From Stappia sp. ES.058 (GTDB lineage Bacteria > Pseudomonadota > Alphaproteobacteria > Rhizobiales > Stappiaceae): a stretch of DNA of 64,000 bases. The DNA lies in assembly GCF_900105595.1 (NCBI RefSeq), contig NZ_LT629784.1, forward strand, positions 2,170,001 to 2,234,000. The letters run 5' to 3'. The notes under the pieces are model-generated. The model was not told where the DNA came from. It made no database searches and worked only from the letters and a program-made list of their open reading frames with translations. Shown piece by piece: positions 46,428 through 55,882 of the stretch; within the stretch, counting starts at the first letter, position 1; each line of letters starts with the position of its first letter. The position numbers were made by a program, and so were the translations under genes.

Positions 46428-47876
46428 ATGACCCGTTGCCAGCCCGCGCCCGGACCAGCCGTTATCCGCACAGGCAGGAACGAAGACCCGGCTCGCCAGC
46501 CGCATCGCCCGGCCTGCATGCCCCTGCGCCGCCGGATCGCGGCGGTCGCCGCGGCAGCGCTCATCGGCGTGACGGCGGTCGCGCAGCCGGTGCACGCCCA
46601 ACGCAGCCTGCCACTGGTACGCGATGCGGAAACCGAGGAGTTGATGCGTGACTATGCGGCTCCGATTTTCGATGCGGCCGGCATTTCGCGGCAGCAGGTC
46701 GAGATCATTCTCGTCAACCGCAACGACTTCAACGCCTTCGTCGCCGATGCCCGGCGCATTTTCATCAACGTCGGCGTGATTCTCGACGCAGAGACCCCCG
46801 GCGAGGTGATCGGCGTGCTGGCGCATGAAACCGGGCATATCACCGGCAATCACCTTGTCCGCCTGCGTCGGGCTCTGGCACAGGCGCAGATCATGGCCGC
46901 CGTCGGCGTTCTCCTCGGCGCGGGCGCCGCTGCGGCGGGTTCGGCGGGCGGTGGCGCGGGCGCGGTGACGGCAGGTGCCGGTCTGGCTCAACGCACTCTT
47001 CTCGCCTACCGGCGCGGCGAGGAAGCCGTCGCCGACCGGGCCGCGCTCACCTTCCTGGAAAAGACCGGACAGTCGGCCAAGGGCATGCTGAAGACCTTCA
47101 GCCGTTTCGCCGATCAAAGCCTGTTTTCCGCGCAATACACCGATCCCTATTCCATCAGCCATCCGATGCCGCGCGAGCGCCTCAATGCATTGGAGACACT
47201 GGCGCGCCAGAGCCGCTACTTCAACAAGCCGGCGCCCCCCGCACTTCAGGCCCGGCATGACATGGTGCGCGCAAAGCTCATGGCCTTCACCAGCCACCCC
47301 AATGCAGTTGCGCGCGCCTACCCGCGCTCCGACCGCTCCCTTGCCGCAGACTACGCCCGCGCCGTCGCGACGATGCGCACGCGCGGTCGCCGCGAGGCGG
47401 TGGAAGCCATCGACAACCTGATCCGGCGGCAGCCCGACAATCCCTATTTTTACGAATTGAAAGGGCAGGCGCTGCTGGAGTCGGGCAACCCAAAGGCCTC
47501 CATCGCGCCTTTCAGAAGGGCTGTTGCGTTACGCCCGCGCGAAGGCCAGCTCAACATCTGGCTCGGCTTCGCGCTTGTGGCCTCCAACACCGACAGCCTG
47601 CTGCCGGAGGCCGAGCGCATTCTCAAGGCCGGTCTGCAGATGGATCCCAACTCGCCGATCGGCTATTCGCAGCTCGCCATCGCGCAGGGGCGGCAGGGCA
47701 AGACGGCGGACGCGGATTTGTCGACGGCTCGCGGCCTGATGGCGCGCGGGGATTTTCGCGCGGCGAAACGTTACGCGCGCCGCGCACAAAAAAAGTTGAA
47801 GCGCGGCACGCCCGCGTGGCTGCAGGCTGATGATATCGTGTCATACAACCCGCCTGACTTTGCAAAGCGGCGCTGA
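46428..47876 (+). CDS. M48 metalloprotease with TPR repeats (BepA-like)
   Basis: The 482-residue protein probably works in outer-membrane protein quality control in the periplasm. A signal peptide begins at the internal MPLRRRIAAVAAAAL (ending QPVHAQ). The peptidase domain has the zinc motif AHETGH (HExxH), and a downstream Glu ligand in GEEAVADRAALTF. The C-terminal half contains helical TPR-type repeats (about residues 320-450). ATG 46428 follows a GAGGAAA site; ATG 46518 gives a cleaner signal peptide but lacks a ribosome site. The DsbA-like gene follows on the same strand. Confidence 0.9.
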   Translation: MTRCQPAPGPAVIRTGRNEDPARQPHRPACMPLRRRIAAVAAAALIGVTAVAQPVHAQRSLPLVRDAETEELMRDYAAPIFDAAGISRQQVEIILVNRNDFNAFVADARRIFINVGVILDAETPGEVIGVLAHETGHITGNHLVRLRRALAQAQIMAAVGVLLGAGAAAAGSAGGGAGAVTAGAGLAQRTLLAYRRGEEAVADRAALTFLEKTGQSAKGMLKTFSRFADQSLFSAQYTDPYSISHPMPRERLNALETLARQSRYFNKPAPPALQARHDMVRAKLMAFTSHPNAVARAYPRSDRSLAADYARAVATMRTRGRREAVEAIDNLIRRQPDNPYFYELKGQALLESGNPKASIAPFRRAVALRPREGQLNIWLGFALVASNTDSLLPEAERILKAGLQMDPNSPIGYSQLAIAQGRQGKTADADLSTARGLMARGDFRAAKRYARRAQKKLKRGTPAWLQADDIVSYNPPDFAKRR

Positions 47877-48022
47877 TCGGACGAAGTCGCACACACCCTG
47901 TCCCGGCAGTCAGCAAAACATGCTGCCGGCCCCGCAATGACCCCGGCCCGAACATTTGGTCCGGCACCACACATCGGGCACTGGACGCCCGCGGGTTAGA
48001 GACCCGATTTCTGGAGACGCAG

Positions 48023-48805
48023 ATGAAAACCAATTTTGCCGCCGCCCTGACAAAATCCCTGAAGCCGGCCATGCTGGCTCTGGCGACGGTTGTCCTGCTG
48101 CTGGCCCCCGCGCAAGCACAGGATGGCATCCTGAAGCGCGGCGACGTGGAAACCATCGTCCGCGAATATCTCATGGAGAACCCCAACATCGTCCGCGAAG
48201 CTCTGGAAGAGCTGGAGCGGCGCGAAGTGGCCGCCGCCGACGCGGCACGCGCACAGGCGGTATCCACCGTCTCCGACGTCCTCTTCAATTCCACACGGCA
48301 GGTGGAGCTGGGCAATCCGGACGGCGACGTCACGCTTGTCGAGTTCTTCGACTACAATTGCGGTTACTGCAAACGTGCCATGACCGACATGATGCGCCTT
48401 ATCGAGGAAGACGACGACCTGCGTATCGTTCTCAAGGAATTCCCGGTGCTCGGCGAAGGCTCCGTTCAGGCGGCACAGGTCGCCGTCGCCGTCAACAAGA
48501 TCGCGCCGGAGAAATATCTGGAATTTCATCGCGAGTTGATGAGTGCTCGGGGTCAGGCGAACCGTGCGGCAGCTCTGGAGGCCGCGAAAAACACCGGCCT
48601 CGACATCGACGCCGTGGAAGCCGCGATGAACGATCCTGAGGTCAGGGCGACCATAGAAGAGGTTTACACTCTCGCTCGCCGCCTCGGCCTAAACGGCACC
48701 CCCGCTTATGTCGTCGGCGAAGAAGTGCTGATGGGCGCGGTGGGATACGACAGGCTGAAGCAAGGCATCAACGCGGCACGGAATTGCGGCGAAGCGACCT
48801 GCTGA
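48023..48805 (+). CDS. DsbA-family thiol:disulfide oxidoreductase (ScsC-like)
   Basis: The 260-residue periplasmic protein has a signal peptide (about 1-33, ending APAQAQD). A helical N-terminal region (35-85) like that of ScsC proteins can trimerise. A thioredoxin-fold domain follows, with the active-site motif FDYNCGYCKRAM (CGYC) near residue 112 and the cis-proline loop NGTPAYVVG near 230. It probably oxidises or isomerises disulfides. It lies between the M48 protease and aroQ, an arrangement common in Rhizobiales. No DsbB/DsbD is adjacent. Confidence 0.92.
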   Translation: MKTNFAAALTKSLKPAMLALATVVLLLAPAQAQDGILKRGDVETIVREYLMENPNIVREALEELERREVAAADAARAQAVSTVSDVLFNSTRQVELGNPDGDVTLVEFFDYNCGYCKRAMTDMMRLIEEDDDLRIVLKEFPVLGEGSVQAAQVAVAVNKIAPEKYLEFHRELMSARGQANRAAALEAAKNTGLDIDAVEAAMNDPEVRATIEEVYTLARRLGLNGTPAYVVGEEVLMGAVGYDRLKQGINAARNCGEATC

Positions 48806-48943
48806 AGCCGCGAAACCCGTTTTGGCGGGCGTCGAATGGCTCTGCAGACAATGTCGGGTCTTTTCCTTGCCACGCGGAGTGCCTATAAGGGGCCATGATC
48901 ATCGCGGCGCGTCCTGCGTGGCGCGGCCCCTTGCGGAGAAGGC

Positions 48944-49384
48944 ATGTCCGCTTCTGTTTTCGTTCTCAACGGTCCGAACCTCAACAGGCTCGGCACACGC
49001 GAACCGTCGACCTATGGCGCGGCGACGCTCGGCGATATCGAGCGCCTGTGCCGCGACGTCGGCGAGGACCTCGATATCGAGATCGATTTCCGCCAGACCA
49101 ACCACGAAGGGGTGCTTGTCGACTGGATCCAGGAAGCCGGAGACGTTGCTCAAGGCCTCCTGATCAACCCGGCGGCCTTCACCCATACCTCCGTCGCGGT
49201 TCACGATGCGATCCGGGCGGCGGAAATACCAACCGTCGAAGTGCATCTGTCCAACGTCTTCGCGCGCGAGGCATTTCGACACCACTCCTACGTATCGCCG
49301 GTCGCCCTGGGGGTGATCTGCGGTTTCGGCGCCACGGGCTACCGGCTCGCGCTGGAAGCGCTTTCAACAGTCATCAGGCCGTGA
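48944..49384 (+). CDS. aroQ: 3-dehydroquinate dehydratase, type II
   Basis: The 146-residue enzyme catalyses the third step of the shikimate pathway as a dodecamer. [20 protein letters not shown] holds the catalytic Arg and Tyr. [12 protein letters not shown] and [16 protein letters not shown] follow, and EVHLSN carries the catalytic His. The product feeds aromatic amino acids. It starts the cluster aroQ-accB-accC-aat, with 39 bases to accB. Confidence 0.97.
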   Translation: MSASVFVLNGPNLNRLGTREPSTYGAATLGDIERLCRDVGEDLDIEIDFRQTNHEGVLVDWIQEAGDVAQGLLINPAAFTHTSVAVHDAIRAAEIPTVEVHLSNVFAREAFRHHSYVSPVALGVICGFGATGYRLALEALSTVIRP

Positions 49385-49423
49385 TGCCGGCGTTTGCCAA
49401 CCGAGAAAAGTTCAAGAAAGCCA

Positions 49424-49885
49424 ATGTCGGACAAGAACAACAAATTCGATCAGAATCTGATTCGCCAGCTTGCGATGCTGCTTGACGAAACCAACCTGAG
49501 TGAGATCGAGCTCGAACGCGACGATTTCCGCGTGCGCGTTGCCCGTCAGATCACCATCGAGGCACCCGTCGCGGCCCCCGCGCCCAGCGCGGCGCCGGCA
49601 TCGGCCGCGCCTGCAGCCTCCGCCGATGCATCATCGGACCCGGCAGGGCATCCAGGCACCGTGCCTTCGCCAATGGTCGGAACCGCCTATCTTGCGGCAG
49701 AGCCCGGCGCGCGCAACTTCGTCGAAATCGGCGATACGGTTGCCGCCGGCGATCCGCTGCTGATCATTGAGGCGATGAAGACCATGAACCAGATCCCCGC
49801 TCCGCGCGCAGGGCGCATTACGGCCATCATGGTCGAAGACGGACAGCCGGTTGAATACGGCGAGCCGCTGGTCATCCTCGAGTGA
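49424..49885 (+). CDS. accB: Biotin carboxyl carrier protein of acetyl-CoA carboxylase
   Basis: The 153-residue protein carries biotin between carboxylase and transferase subunits for malonyl-CoA synthesis. An N-terminal helical part (1-45) is followed by an Ala/Pro-rich linker (46-75) and the biotinyl domain. The biotin Lys is in EAMKTMNQI near residue 119. The start MSDKNNKFD is chosen over an ATG ten codons upstream by family length. It is directly followed by accC, 14 bases away. Confidence 0.96.
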   Translation: MSDKNNKFDQNLIRQLAMLLDETNLSEIELERDDFRVRVARQITIEAPVAAPAPSAAPASAAPAASADASSDPAGHPGTVPSPMVGTAYLAAEPGARNFVEIGDTVAAGDPLLIIEAMKTMNQIPAPRAGRITAIMVEDGQPVEYGEPLVILE

Positions 49886-49899
49886 CGGGACACCAGGCG

Positions 49900-51249
49900 A
49901 TGTTTTCAAAGATCCTGATTGCCAACCGTGGCGAGATCGCGCTGCGTGTGCTGCGGGCGTGCAAAGAACTGGGCATCCAGACGGTGGCGGTGCATTCGAC
50001 CGCTGATGCCGACGCGATGCATGTGCGCCTCGCCGACGAAAGCGTGTGCATCGGCCCGCCTTCCGCACGCGACAGCTATCTGAACATTCCGCAACTGCTT
50101 GCGGCCTGCGAGATCACCGGCGCCGACGCCGTGCATCCGGGCTACGGCTTCCTGTCGGAAAACGCGCGTTTCGCCGAAATTCTGGAAGCGCACAAGATCG
50201 CCTTCATCGGCCCGACGGCCGAACACATTCGCATCATGGGCGACAAGATCGAGGCAAAGCTCACCGCGAAAAGTCTCGGCATTCCCGTCGTTCCGGGATC
50301 AGATGGCGCGGTCACCCCGACCGATGACGCCCATGCCATCGCAGCTGAAATCGGATATCCCGTTCTCGTCAAGGCTGCCGCCGGTGGCGGCGGACGGGGC
50401 ATGAAGGTGGCCGAAACGGAGAAAGACCTCGACACGGCGCTTTCCACGGCCCGGACCGAGGCAAAGGCTGCCTTCGGCGACGACGCCCTCTATATGGAAA
50501 AATACCTCGGAAAGCCCCGGCACATCGAAATCCAGGTGCTTGGCGACGGGCGCGGCAACGCGATTCATCTGGGCGAGCGCGACTGTTCCCTGCAGCGCCG
50601 CCACCAGAAAATCTGGGAAGAGGCGCCCTCCCCGGCGCTGAACGCCGAAAGCCGCAAGAAAATCGGCGAGGTCGTCGCCGTGGCCATGCGCAAGCTCAAG
50701 TACCGGGGCGTCGGCACGATTGAGTTCCTTTATGAAAACGGCGAGTTCTATTTCATCGAGATGAACACCCGCCTCCAGGTCGAGCATCCGGTGACCGAAA
50801 TGATCACCGGCATCGATCTTGTAAACGAACAGATCCGAATTGCCTCGGGTGGCGAATTGCAGCTTCGCCAGAAAGACATCACGTTCGAGGGGCATGCGAT
50901 CGAGTGCCGGATCAACGCGGAAAACCCGCGCACCTTCGCGCCGTCCCCGGGCCGGATCAGCTACTACCATCCGCCGGGCGGCTTGGGCGTTCGCGTCGAT
51001 TCCGGCGTGTATCAGGGTTACCGGATCCCGCCCCACTACGACAGTCTGATTGGCAAGCTGATCGTGCACGGGCGCAACCGGGTCGAATGCATGATGCGCC
51101 TGCGGCGGTGTCTCGACGAATTCGTCGTGGACGGGATCGACAGCACGATCCCGCTTTTCCGGGACCTGGTGGACAATCAGGACATCGCAAACGGCATGTA
51201 TGATATCCACTGGCTTGAGAAATACCTAAGCGTCGAAGACGTGGACTGA
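49900..51249 (+). CDS. accC: Biotin carboxylase subunit of acetyl-CoA carboxylase
   Basis: The 449-residue ATP-grasp enzyme carboxylates biotin on AccB. MFSKILIANRGEIALRV at the N-terminus, the glycine loop AAAGGGGRGMKV near residues 162-173, YLGKPRHIEIQVLGD, and the active site NTRLQVEHPVTE are present. Length matches E. coli AccC (449). The start ATG 49900 is set by homology; a GTG six codons earlier overlaps accB. It is part of the aroQ-accB-accC-aat operon. Confidence 0.97.
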   Translation: MFSKILIANRGEIALRVLRACKELGIQTVAVHSTADADAMHVRLADESVCIGPPSARDSYLNIPQLLAACEITGADAVHPGYGFLSENARFAEILEAHKIAFIGPTAEHIRIMGDKIEAKLTAKSLGIPVVPGSDGAVTPTDDAHAIAAEIGYPVLVKAAAGGGGRGMKVAETEKDLDTALSTARTEAKAAFGDDALYMEKYLGKPRHIEIQVLGDGRGNAIHLGERDCSLQRRHQKIWEEAPSPALNAESRKKIGEVVAVAMRKLKYRGVGTIEFLYENGEFYFIEMNTRLQVEHPVTEMITGIDLVNEQIRIASGGELQLRQKDITFEGHAIECRINAENPRTFAPSPGRISYYHPPGGLGVRVDSGVYQGYRIPPHYDSLIGKLIVHGRNRVECMMRLRRCLDEFVVDGIDSTIPLFRDLVDNQDIANGMYDIHWLEKYLSVEDVD

Positions 51250-51393
51250 AGGCGGACGGACAACCAGTTCCGCCCGCACATCCTCAAACATGCTAGGGTG
51301 AGCAGGCTCGTCTGCTCACGCCGCTCCACGGAACGTTTCGGGGGCTCTTGCGCTGCGCGGCCTCCCGTTTGGACGGCTCCTTGGAAGGATCCA

Positions 51394-52080
51394 ATGGCCA
51401 CCAACATGTCCGATCAACTCGTCATAACGCCTCAGGTTCTGTTAAAGGCCTATGCCTGCGGGATCTTCCCGATGGCCGAGTCGGCGGAAGATCCGAATCT
51501 CTTCTGGATCGAACCCGAGCACCGCGGTGTCCTTCCGCTGGAAACCTTTCATATCCCCAAACGCCTGCGCCGGACCGTCCGGCAGGACGTCTTCGACGTG
51601 CGGGTCGATACAAGCTTCCCGCAGATACTCAACGGTTGCGCCGAGCCGCAGGCTGACAGGGAGAAGACCTGGATCAACTCCGAGATCCGCCGGCTCTACG
51701 GAGCGCTGTTCGACATGGGGCACTGTCACACTGTCGAAGTCTGGCGCGAAGGCCGGCTTGTCGGCGGCCTGTACGGTGTTTCACTGGGAGCCGCCTTCTT
51801 TGGCGAGAGCATGTTCGCGCGCGAGCGTGACGCTTCGAAAGTGGCGCTCGTGCACCTTGTCGCCCGTCTTTTGACAGGCGGTTACACACTTCTCGACACG
51901 CAATTCGTGACCGGGCATCTCGCGCAATTCGGCACCCGCGAGGTCCCAAAGGCCCGATACGACGGGATGCTCGAGGCGGCTCTTCAGCATCACGCGGATT
52001 TTCTCGCCCTGCCGGATGCAATTGCCGGACGCGAAGCCCTTTCGGCAATCGACGCTCATCTTCCGCCCTGCGACGTGTAA
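51394..52080 (+). CDS. aat: Leucyl/phenylalanyl-tRNA--protein transferase
   Basis: The 228-residue enzyme adds Leu or Phe to N-terminal Arg/Lys, marking proteins for ClpS-ClpAP degradation. [69 protein letters not shown] and [18 protein letters not shown] are family blocks. The start ATG 51394 follows a GGAAGGAT site. It is the fourth gene of the aroQ-accB-accC-aat run. Confidence 0.96.
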   Translation: MATNMSDQLVITPQVLLKAYACGIFPMAESAEDPNLFWIEPEHRGVLPLETFHIPKRLRRTVRQDVFDVRVDTSFPQILNGCAEPQADREKTWINSEIRRLYGALFDMGHCHTVEVWREGRLVGGLYGVSLGAAFFGESMFARERDASKVALVHLVARLLTGGYTLLDTQFVTGHLAQFGTREVPKARYDGMLEAALQHHADFLALPDAIAGREALSAIDAHLPPCDV

Positions 52081-52112
52081 ACGCGGGTCAAGGCTGGTAG
52101 AGCGTGAAACGT

Positions 52113-52760
52113 TCAGCCGAGATCCATCAAGGCGGCGATTTCGATGGCCAGGTCCGCCGCTTCCTGCGCGCCTTTTCCGCGCGCGTCCGTCTCCATTACC
52201 GTGAGACCACGCCCCATTGATGCTGCAAAGGCCGTTCGATTGCCGAGGCGCGCGGCCGCCGTCCGAAACCCCTGCTCTGCGATCGCATCCAGCATTTCCG
52301 AAGTCAGGGCCGCACGCGGAGGAACCCGGTTGAGAACCACGAGCGCATCGGTGCCTTCACGCCGGGCGATGTCCACCGTGTGGCCGGTCGCCCAAAGATC
52401 CACGGGGGTAGGCTGGACAGGAATCACAACAAGATTGGCTGCTTCAATGGCCGGACGGACGTCGGAATCGGTTTTGGGCGGAGTATCGATGATGACCGCA
52501 CCGTGATCGCGGGCGAGCGAGCGCGCCTCGCGCCTGGCACCCCAGCCGCTCGATGTGCGGAAGGTCAGGCCGGTCTGACGTTCGCCCAACGCGTCCTCAC
52601 GGGCCTCGAACCAGGTGCCGAGTGAGCCTTGCGGATCGACATCGACCAAGGCAACGGGAAACTCGCCGCGACGCGCAAGAGCAACGGCCAGATGTGCGGC
52701 CAGCGTCGTTTTTCCAGACCCGCCCTTTTGCTGCGCAATGGAGAAGATACAACCGCTCAT
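52113..52760 (-). CDS. Orphan ParA-family ATPase
   Basis: The 215-residue protein has a deviant Walker A motif QQKGGSGKTTLAAHLA near residues 10-25 with the signature Lys, Walker A' in VALVDVDPQGS, and VIIDTPPKTD (Walker B). It therefore belongs to the ParA/MinD superfamily that positions cargo or partners along nucleoid or membrane. No ParB gene or centromere-like repeats lie nearby, so it is not a simple plasmid partition system. The start MSGCIFSIAQ is set by homology. It is convergent with aat and divergent from the FAH gene. Confidence 0.85.
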   Translation of the reverse strand: MSGCIFSIAQQKGGSGKTTLAAHLAVALARRGEFPVALVDVDPQGSLGTWFEAREDALGERQTGLTFRTSSGWGARREARSLARDHGAVIIDTPPKTDSDVRPAIEAANLVVIPVQPTPVDLWATGHTVDIARREGTDALVVLNRVPPRAALTSEMLDAIAEQGFRTAAARLGNRTAFAASMGRGLTVMETDARGKGAQEAADLAIEIAALMDLG

Positions 52761-52947
52761 GCCACCCTTCCTTGCTGGTAGAAACAGTGTTGCACCGCAA
52801 AACTGCGAATACAATGGGTCGACCGACGCATCAAAGGGATTGCAGCGCTGGACCAGGGGGCGGATCTCACCTAAGAAACCGTGCCTGTTATTCCGCGACC
52901 GCCGTTCTCGTCAAAGCGGATCGTCCGCCCGTTTCATGGAGATTGCG

Positions 52948-53646
52948 GTGACCTCATTTGTGTTCCCCCCCTCACCCCGCGCAAGCATTGCGGTATCAGG
53001 AAGTGCAGAGCGCTTTCCGGTCCGCCGCGTCTTCTGCGTCGGTCGCAATTATGCCGCCCATGCCCGGGAAATGGGCAAGGATCCGGAGCGCGAGCCACCG
53101 TTTTTCTTCACAAAGCCGGCGGATGCGGTCTGTGATGCCGGCGGCACCATCCCCTATCCGCCTTTGACGGAGAACCTGCATTTCGAAATGGAGCTTGTGG
53201 TCGCCATCGGCCATGGCGGAGCCGACATTTCCCCGGACAAGTCCGAGGCGCATATCTGGGGCTACGGTGCCGGAATAGACCTCACCCGACGCGACCTGCA
53301 GCAACAGGCCAAGGACATGGGTCGGCCCTGGGACTGGGCAAAGGGCTTCGACCTTTCCGGCCCGGTCGCGCCGCTGGTTCCGGCCACGCGAATCGGACAC
53401 CCGACCAAAGGACGCATTGCCCTGTCGGTCAACGGTGAGATCCGGCAGGATGCCGATCTGTCCAGCCAGATCTGGCCCGTCCGCGACGTCGTCTCCCTGT
53501 GCAGCCGCTCTGTCAAACTCGCGCCGGGCGATCTGATCTTCACCGGCACCCCGGCCGGCGTCGGGGCGGTCGGTCCTGGAGATCTGCTGGAAGGAACGAT
53601 CGAAGGCATCGCCGAGATTGCAATCACCATCGGTCCGCGCGCATGA
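52948..53646 (+). CDS. Fumarylacetoacetate hydrolase (FAH) family protein
   Basis: The 232-residue protein shares the FAH C-terminal domain. RVFCVGRNYAAHAREMG near residue 30 and FTKPADAV start the core. ENLHFEMELVVAIG carries metal-binding Glu residues, and GYGAGIDLTRRDLQ, KGFDLSGPVAP and DLIFTGTPAGVGAV follow. Substrate in the family ranges over acylpyruvates, oxaloacetate and catechol-pathway intermediates. GTG 52948 has a GGAG site and is preferred over ATG 52936. It is followed 50 bases later by plsC. Confidence 0.9.
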   Translation: MTSFVFPPSPRASIAVSGSAERFPVRRVFCVGRNYAAHAREMGKDPEREPPFFFTKPADAVCDAGGTIPYPPLTENLHFEMELVVAIGHGGADISPDKSEAHIWGYGAGIDLTRRDLQQQAKDMGRPWDWAKGFDLSGPVAPLVPATRIGHPTKGRIALSVNGEIRQDADLSSQIWPVRDVVSLCSRSVKLAPGDLIFTGTPAGVGAVGPGDLLEGTIEGIAEIAITIGPRA

Positions 53647-53696
53647 CGGACAAGACAGTGACCGATCGCGCCGGTGGGCCACAAGGCTGAACCCGG

Positions 53697-54509
53697 ATGG
53701 AAAGACACGCGCCAGGAACGAGCGAACCTTCCCAGGCCCCACAGCCCCGGCGGGGGCCTGGCGCTGGCGTGGCACTGCGCTCGTTCGCGTTCCTGGGCCT
53801 GGTGTTGACGACCCTCGCACTGTTCGCGCCGTTCACCGTCTTGCTTGCACTGCCGCGCAACTGGTGTCTGGCTGTCGTCACGCGCCTGCTGCGCTTCTGG
53901 CTGTGGGCACTGGAGGCGCTGACCGGGCTTTCCTATGAAGTACGCGGCCGCGAAAACCTGCCGTCGACCCCGTGCCTGATCGCTTCAAAGCACCAGTCCG
54001 CATTCGAGACCGTCGCTCTTCAGGTCATCCTGCAGGATCCGGCATTCGTGCTGAAACGGGAACTGACGCTTATTCCGGTGGCGGGCTGGACCATGTGGCG
54101 GCTGGGGCATATCGGTATCAACCGGGCGGCCGGCGCGGCAGCATTGATGGACCTCATGCGCAAGGCCCGCAAGAGGCTCAACGAAGGCCGTTGTGTCGTG
54201 ATCTTTCCCGAAGGCACCCGCTCTGCTCCGCTGGCCGCATCCAAATACAAGCCCGGCGTCGTGGCCCTCTACCGCTCCCTCAAAGTCCCCTGTGTTCCGG
54301 TTGCGCTGAATTCCGGCGTTTTCTGGCCGCGCCGCTGCCTGTGGCGGTATCCGGGTCGCATTGTCATTGAAATCCTGCCGCAGATCGCACCCGGTCTCGA
54401 TGCAAAGACGTTTGAGGTGCGGCTGCAAGACGCAATCGAAAGCCGGAGCGCGGAGCTCGCACACAGTGCCGACCCCTCCCTGCCCGGGAATACGGCCGGC
54501 CCCGGGTGA
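53697..54509 (+). CDS. plsC: 1-acyl-sn-glycerol-3-phosphate acyltransferase
   Basis: The 270-residue membrane enzyme acylates lysophosphatidic acid in phospholipid synthesis. A hydrophobic helix (about residues 28-55) anchors it. SKHQSAFETV holds the H-X4-acidic catalytic pair (HQSAFE) near residue 98. FVLKRELTLIPVAGW, GINRA and IFPEGTRSAP complete the acyltransferase motifs. The residue after the four-residue spacer is Glu rather than the usual Asp. It follows the FAH gene on the same strand and is convergent with the Frag1/DRAM-like gene. Confidence 0.93.
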   Translation: MERHAPGTSEPSQAPQPRRGPGAGVALRSFAFLGLVLTTLALFAPFTVLLALPRNWCLAVVTRLLRFWLWALEALTGLSYEVRGRENLPSTPCLIASKHQSAFETVALQVILQDPAFVLKRELTLIPVAGWTMWRLGHIGINRAAGAAALMDLMRKARKRLNEGRCVVIFPEGTRSAPLAASKYKPGVVALYRSLKVPCVPVALNSGVFWPRRCLWRYPGRIVIEILPQIAPGLDAKTFEVRLQDAIESRSAELAHSADPSLPGNTAGPG

Positions 54510-54525
54510 CCCGCGACCGCGTATT

Positions 54526-55320
54526 CTATCGGCTTGCGGCCTGCGCGGATGCGCGAACGGCATGGAATGAACGGCCGATTGCGAAGATATCCGGGGCGAA
54601 AAGTGCAAGATAGACAGTGAATGCGGAGATGGTGAAGATCTCTTGCACCGTATAGATGTAGTAAATCGTGTATTCCGAAATCGGCAACTCGATGCCCTTG
54701 ATGGCAAAAAGGCAGAGATAAAGGGCGGCCATGAACGCCACGGTCAGCGCGGCGCGGGCGCGAATCCGGCTCATGCGCGGAAGCAGCGCGAACGGTGCGA
54801 CTGCCTCAAGAGGGGACGACTTGGCAAGGCGCGCGCATAAGAATCCGCTCATCGCGATTGCCCCGCCCTGCCCGACAAAGAACACGTAGCTGCCCAGCAT
54901 GTGGAGGTCGTGGTCGTTCGCGAAGGTGAATTGCGTGCAGACAACCATTCCGGCGCTGCCGATGATCTGCAGCGCAAGCGCGAGCCAGACGCGGGCGATC
55001 AGGGCGCGCCTCATCGCCGGATCATGAGCGAAACGGATCTCGATCGCGGTTCGGTACCCGCAGAAGATCGGAACAAGCGCAAACAGCACCACCGCCGTCA
55101 CTGCGAGAATCATCATCGCGAAAGGCCCTCCGATGGCGGGATCGGAAATTGCACGGCTAATGGTTGGGGCGCTATGCTGGACGTAGTCGGGGTGGCGCTG
55201 ATAAAAGGTCCAGCGAGCCCAGATCATCATTGGAATTTGAAACAGGGGAATGGCGACGATCGGCGCGCTGAGCAACAACCCGAGAAGAGCACCTTCGCTT
55301 GTTTCGTCACGTCGTGACAT
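54526..55320 (-). CDS. Six-helix membrane protein, Frag1/DRAM/Sfk1-like
   Basis: The 264-residue protein has six hydrophobic helices (about 12-34, 63-88, 108-128, 138-160, 187-206 and 218-245). The SAPTISRAISDP loop, the FANDHDLHMLGSYVFFVGQG segment and the C-terminal YIYTVQEIFTISAFTVYLALF resemble the Frag1/DRAM/Sfk1 family, whose eukaryotic members affect lipid and autophagy processes. Bacterial function is unknown. An AAGGA site precedes the ATG. It is divergent from the ACP-ketosynthase operon. Confidence 0.6.
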   Translation of the reverse strand: MSRRDETSEGALLGLLLSAPIVAIPLFQIPMMIWARWTFYQRHPDYVQHSAPTISRAISDPAIGGPFAMMILAVTAVVLFALVPIFCGYRTAIEIRFAHDPAMRRALIARVWLALALQIIGSAGMVVCTQFTFANDHDLHMLGSYVFFVGQGGAIAMSGFLCARLAKSSPLEAVAPFALLPRMSRIRARAALTVAFMAALYLCLFAIKGIELPISEYTIYYIYTVQEIFTISAFTVYLALFAPDIFAIGRSFHAVRASAQAASR

Positions 55321-55609
55321 CCTCGTTCCTTCCCCACATTCGAGACAGCCCGGTTCTCATGCCGCATGCCGCGACCAAACATCCAGTCACCAAATTGTCG
55401 CCCTGCCTGTGGTGCAGACTGGCAAGGATGACTTTGAATAGCGGACGAAACAACACAATGACAAGGCTTCTCGACAGGGCTTTCTGCCAGCGATCCGCCG
55501 GAAAATCTTTATCGATCACCGGTTTTGTGGAAATTCGTTCTGGAACCGGGGCGCGCGACCTTTTATGACAGCCGAAAAGATATCGGATCACCAGGGAACA
55601 AGGCACGAG

Positions 55610-55882
55610 ATGGAACAGATGGCCGAAGGGATTGACCCCGCGACGCTCGATCGCTTGCTGGATCTCGTCGCGAAAGAGGGAATGGTCGAGCGTGAGAAGC
55701 TTAAGCCGGACGCAACATTCGAAGAACTCGGCATCCAGTCCGCTGACATGGTTGTGGTCCTGATGGCGATTGAAGAGGAATTCGGCGTCTATATTCCCGT
55801 GGACGGCGATCTGGCCGATGCGGAAACAGTGGGAGACTTCTTGAAGGTTCTGGCGGCTCGCATGAAGGAAGATGCCGCGTGA
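55610..55882 (+). CDS. Specialised acyl carrier protein
   Basis: The 90-residue protein has the ACP fold pattern. The phosphopantetheine serine is probably S44 in ELGIQSADMVVVLMAIEEEF, where the usual DSL is QSA. ATG 55610 has an AAGG site six bases before it; an ATG at 55565 would add 15 residues without a ribosome site. It is clearly distinct from the housekeeping ACP at the left window edge. Its stop overlaps the GTG of the ketosynthase (GTGA), the first of three overlaps or very tight joins in this operon. Confidence 0.88.
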   Translation: MEQMAEGIDPATLDRLLDLVAKEGMVEREKLKPDATFEELGIQSADMVVVLMAIEEEFGVYIPVDGDLADAETVGDFLKVLAARMKEDAA

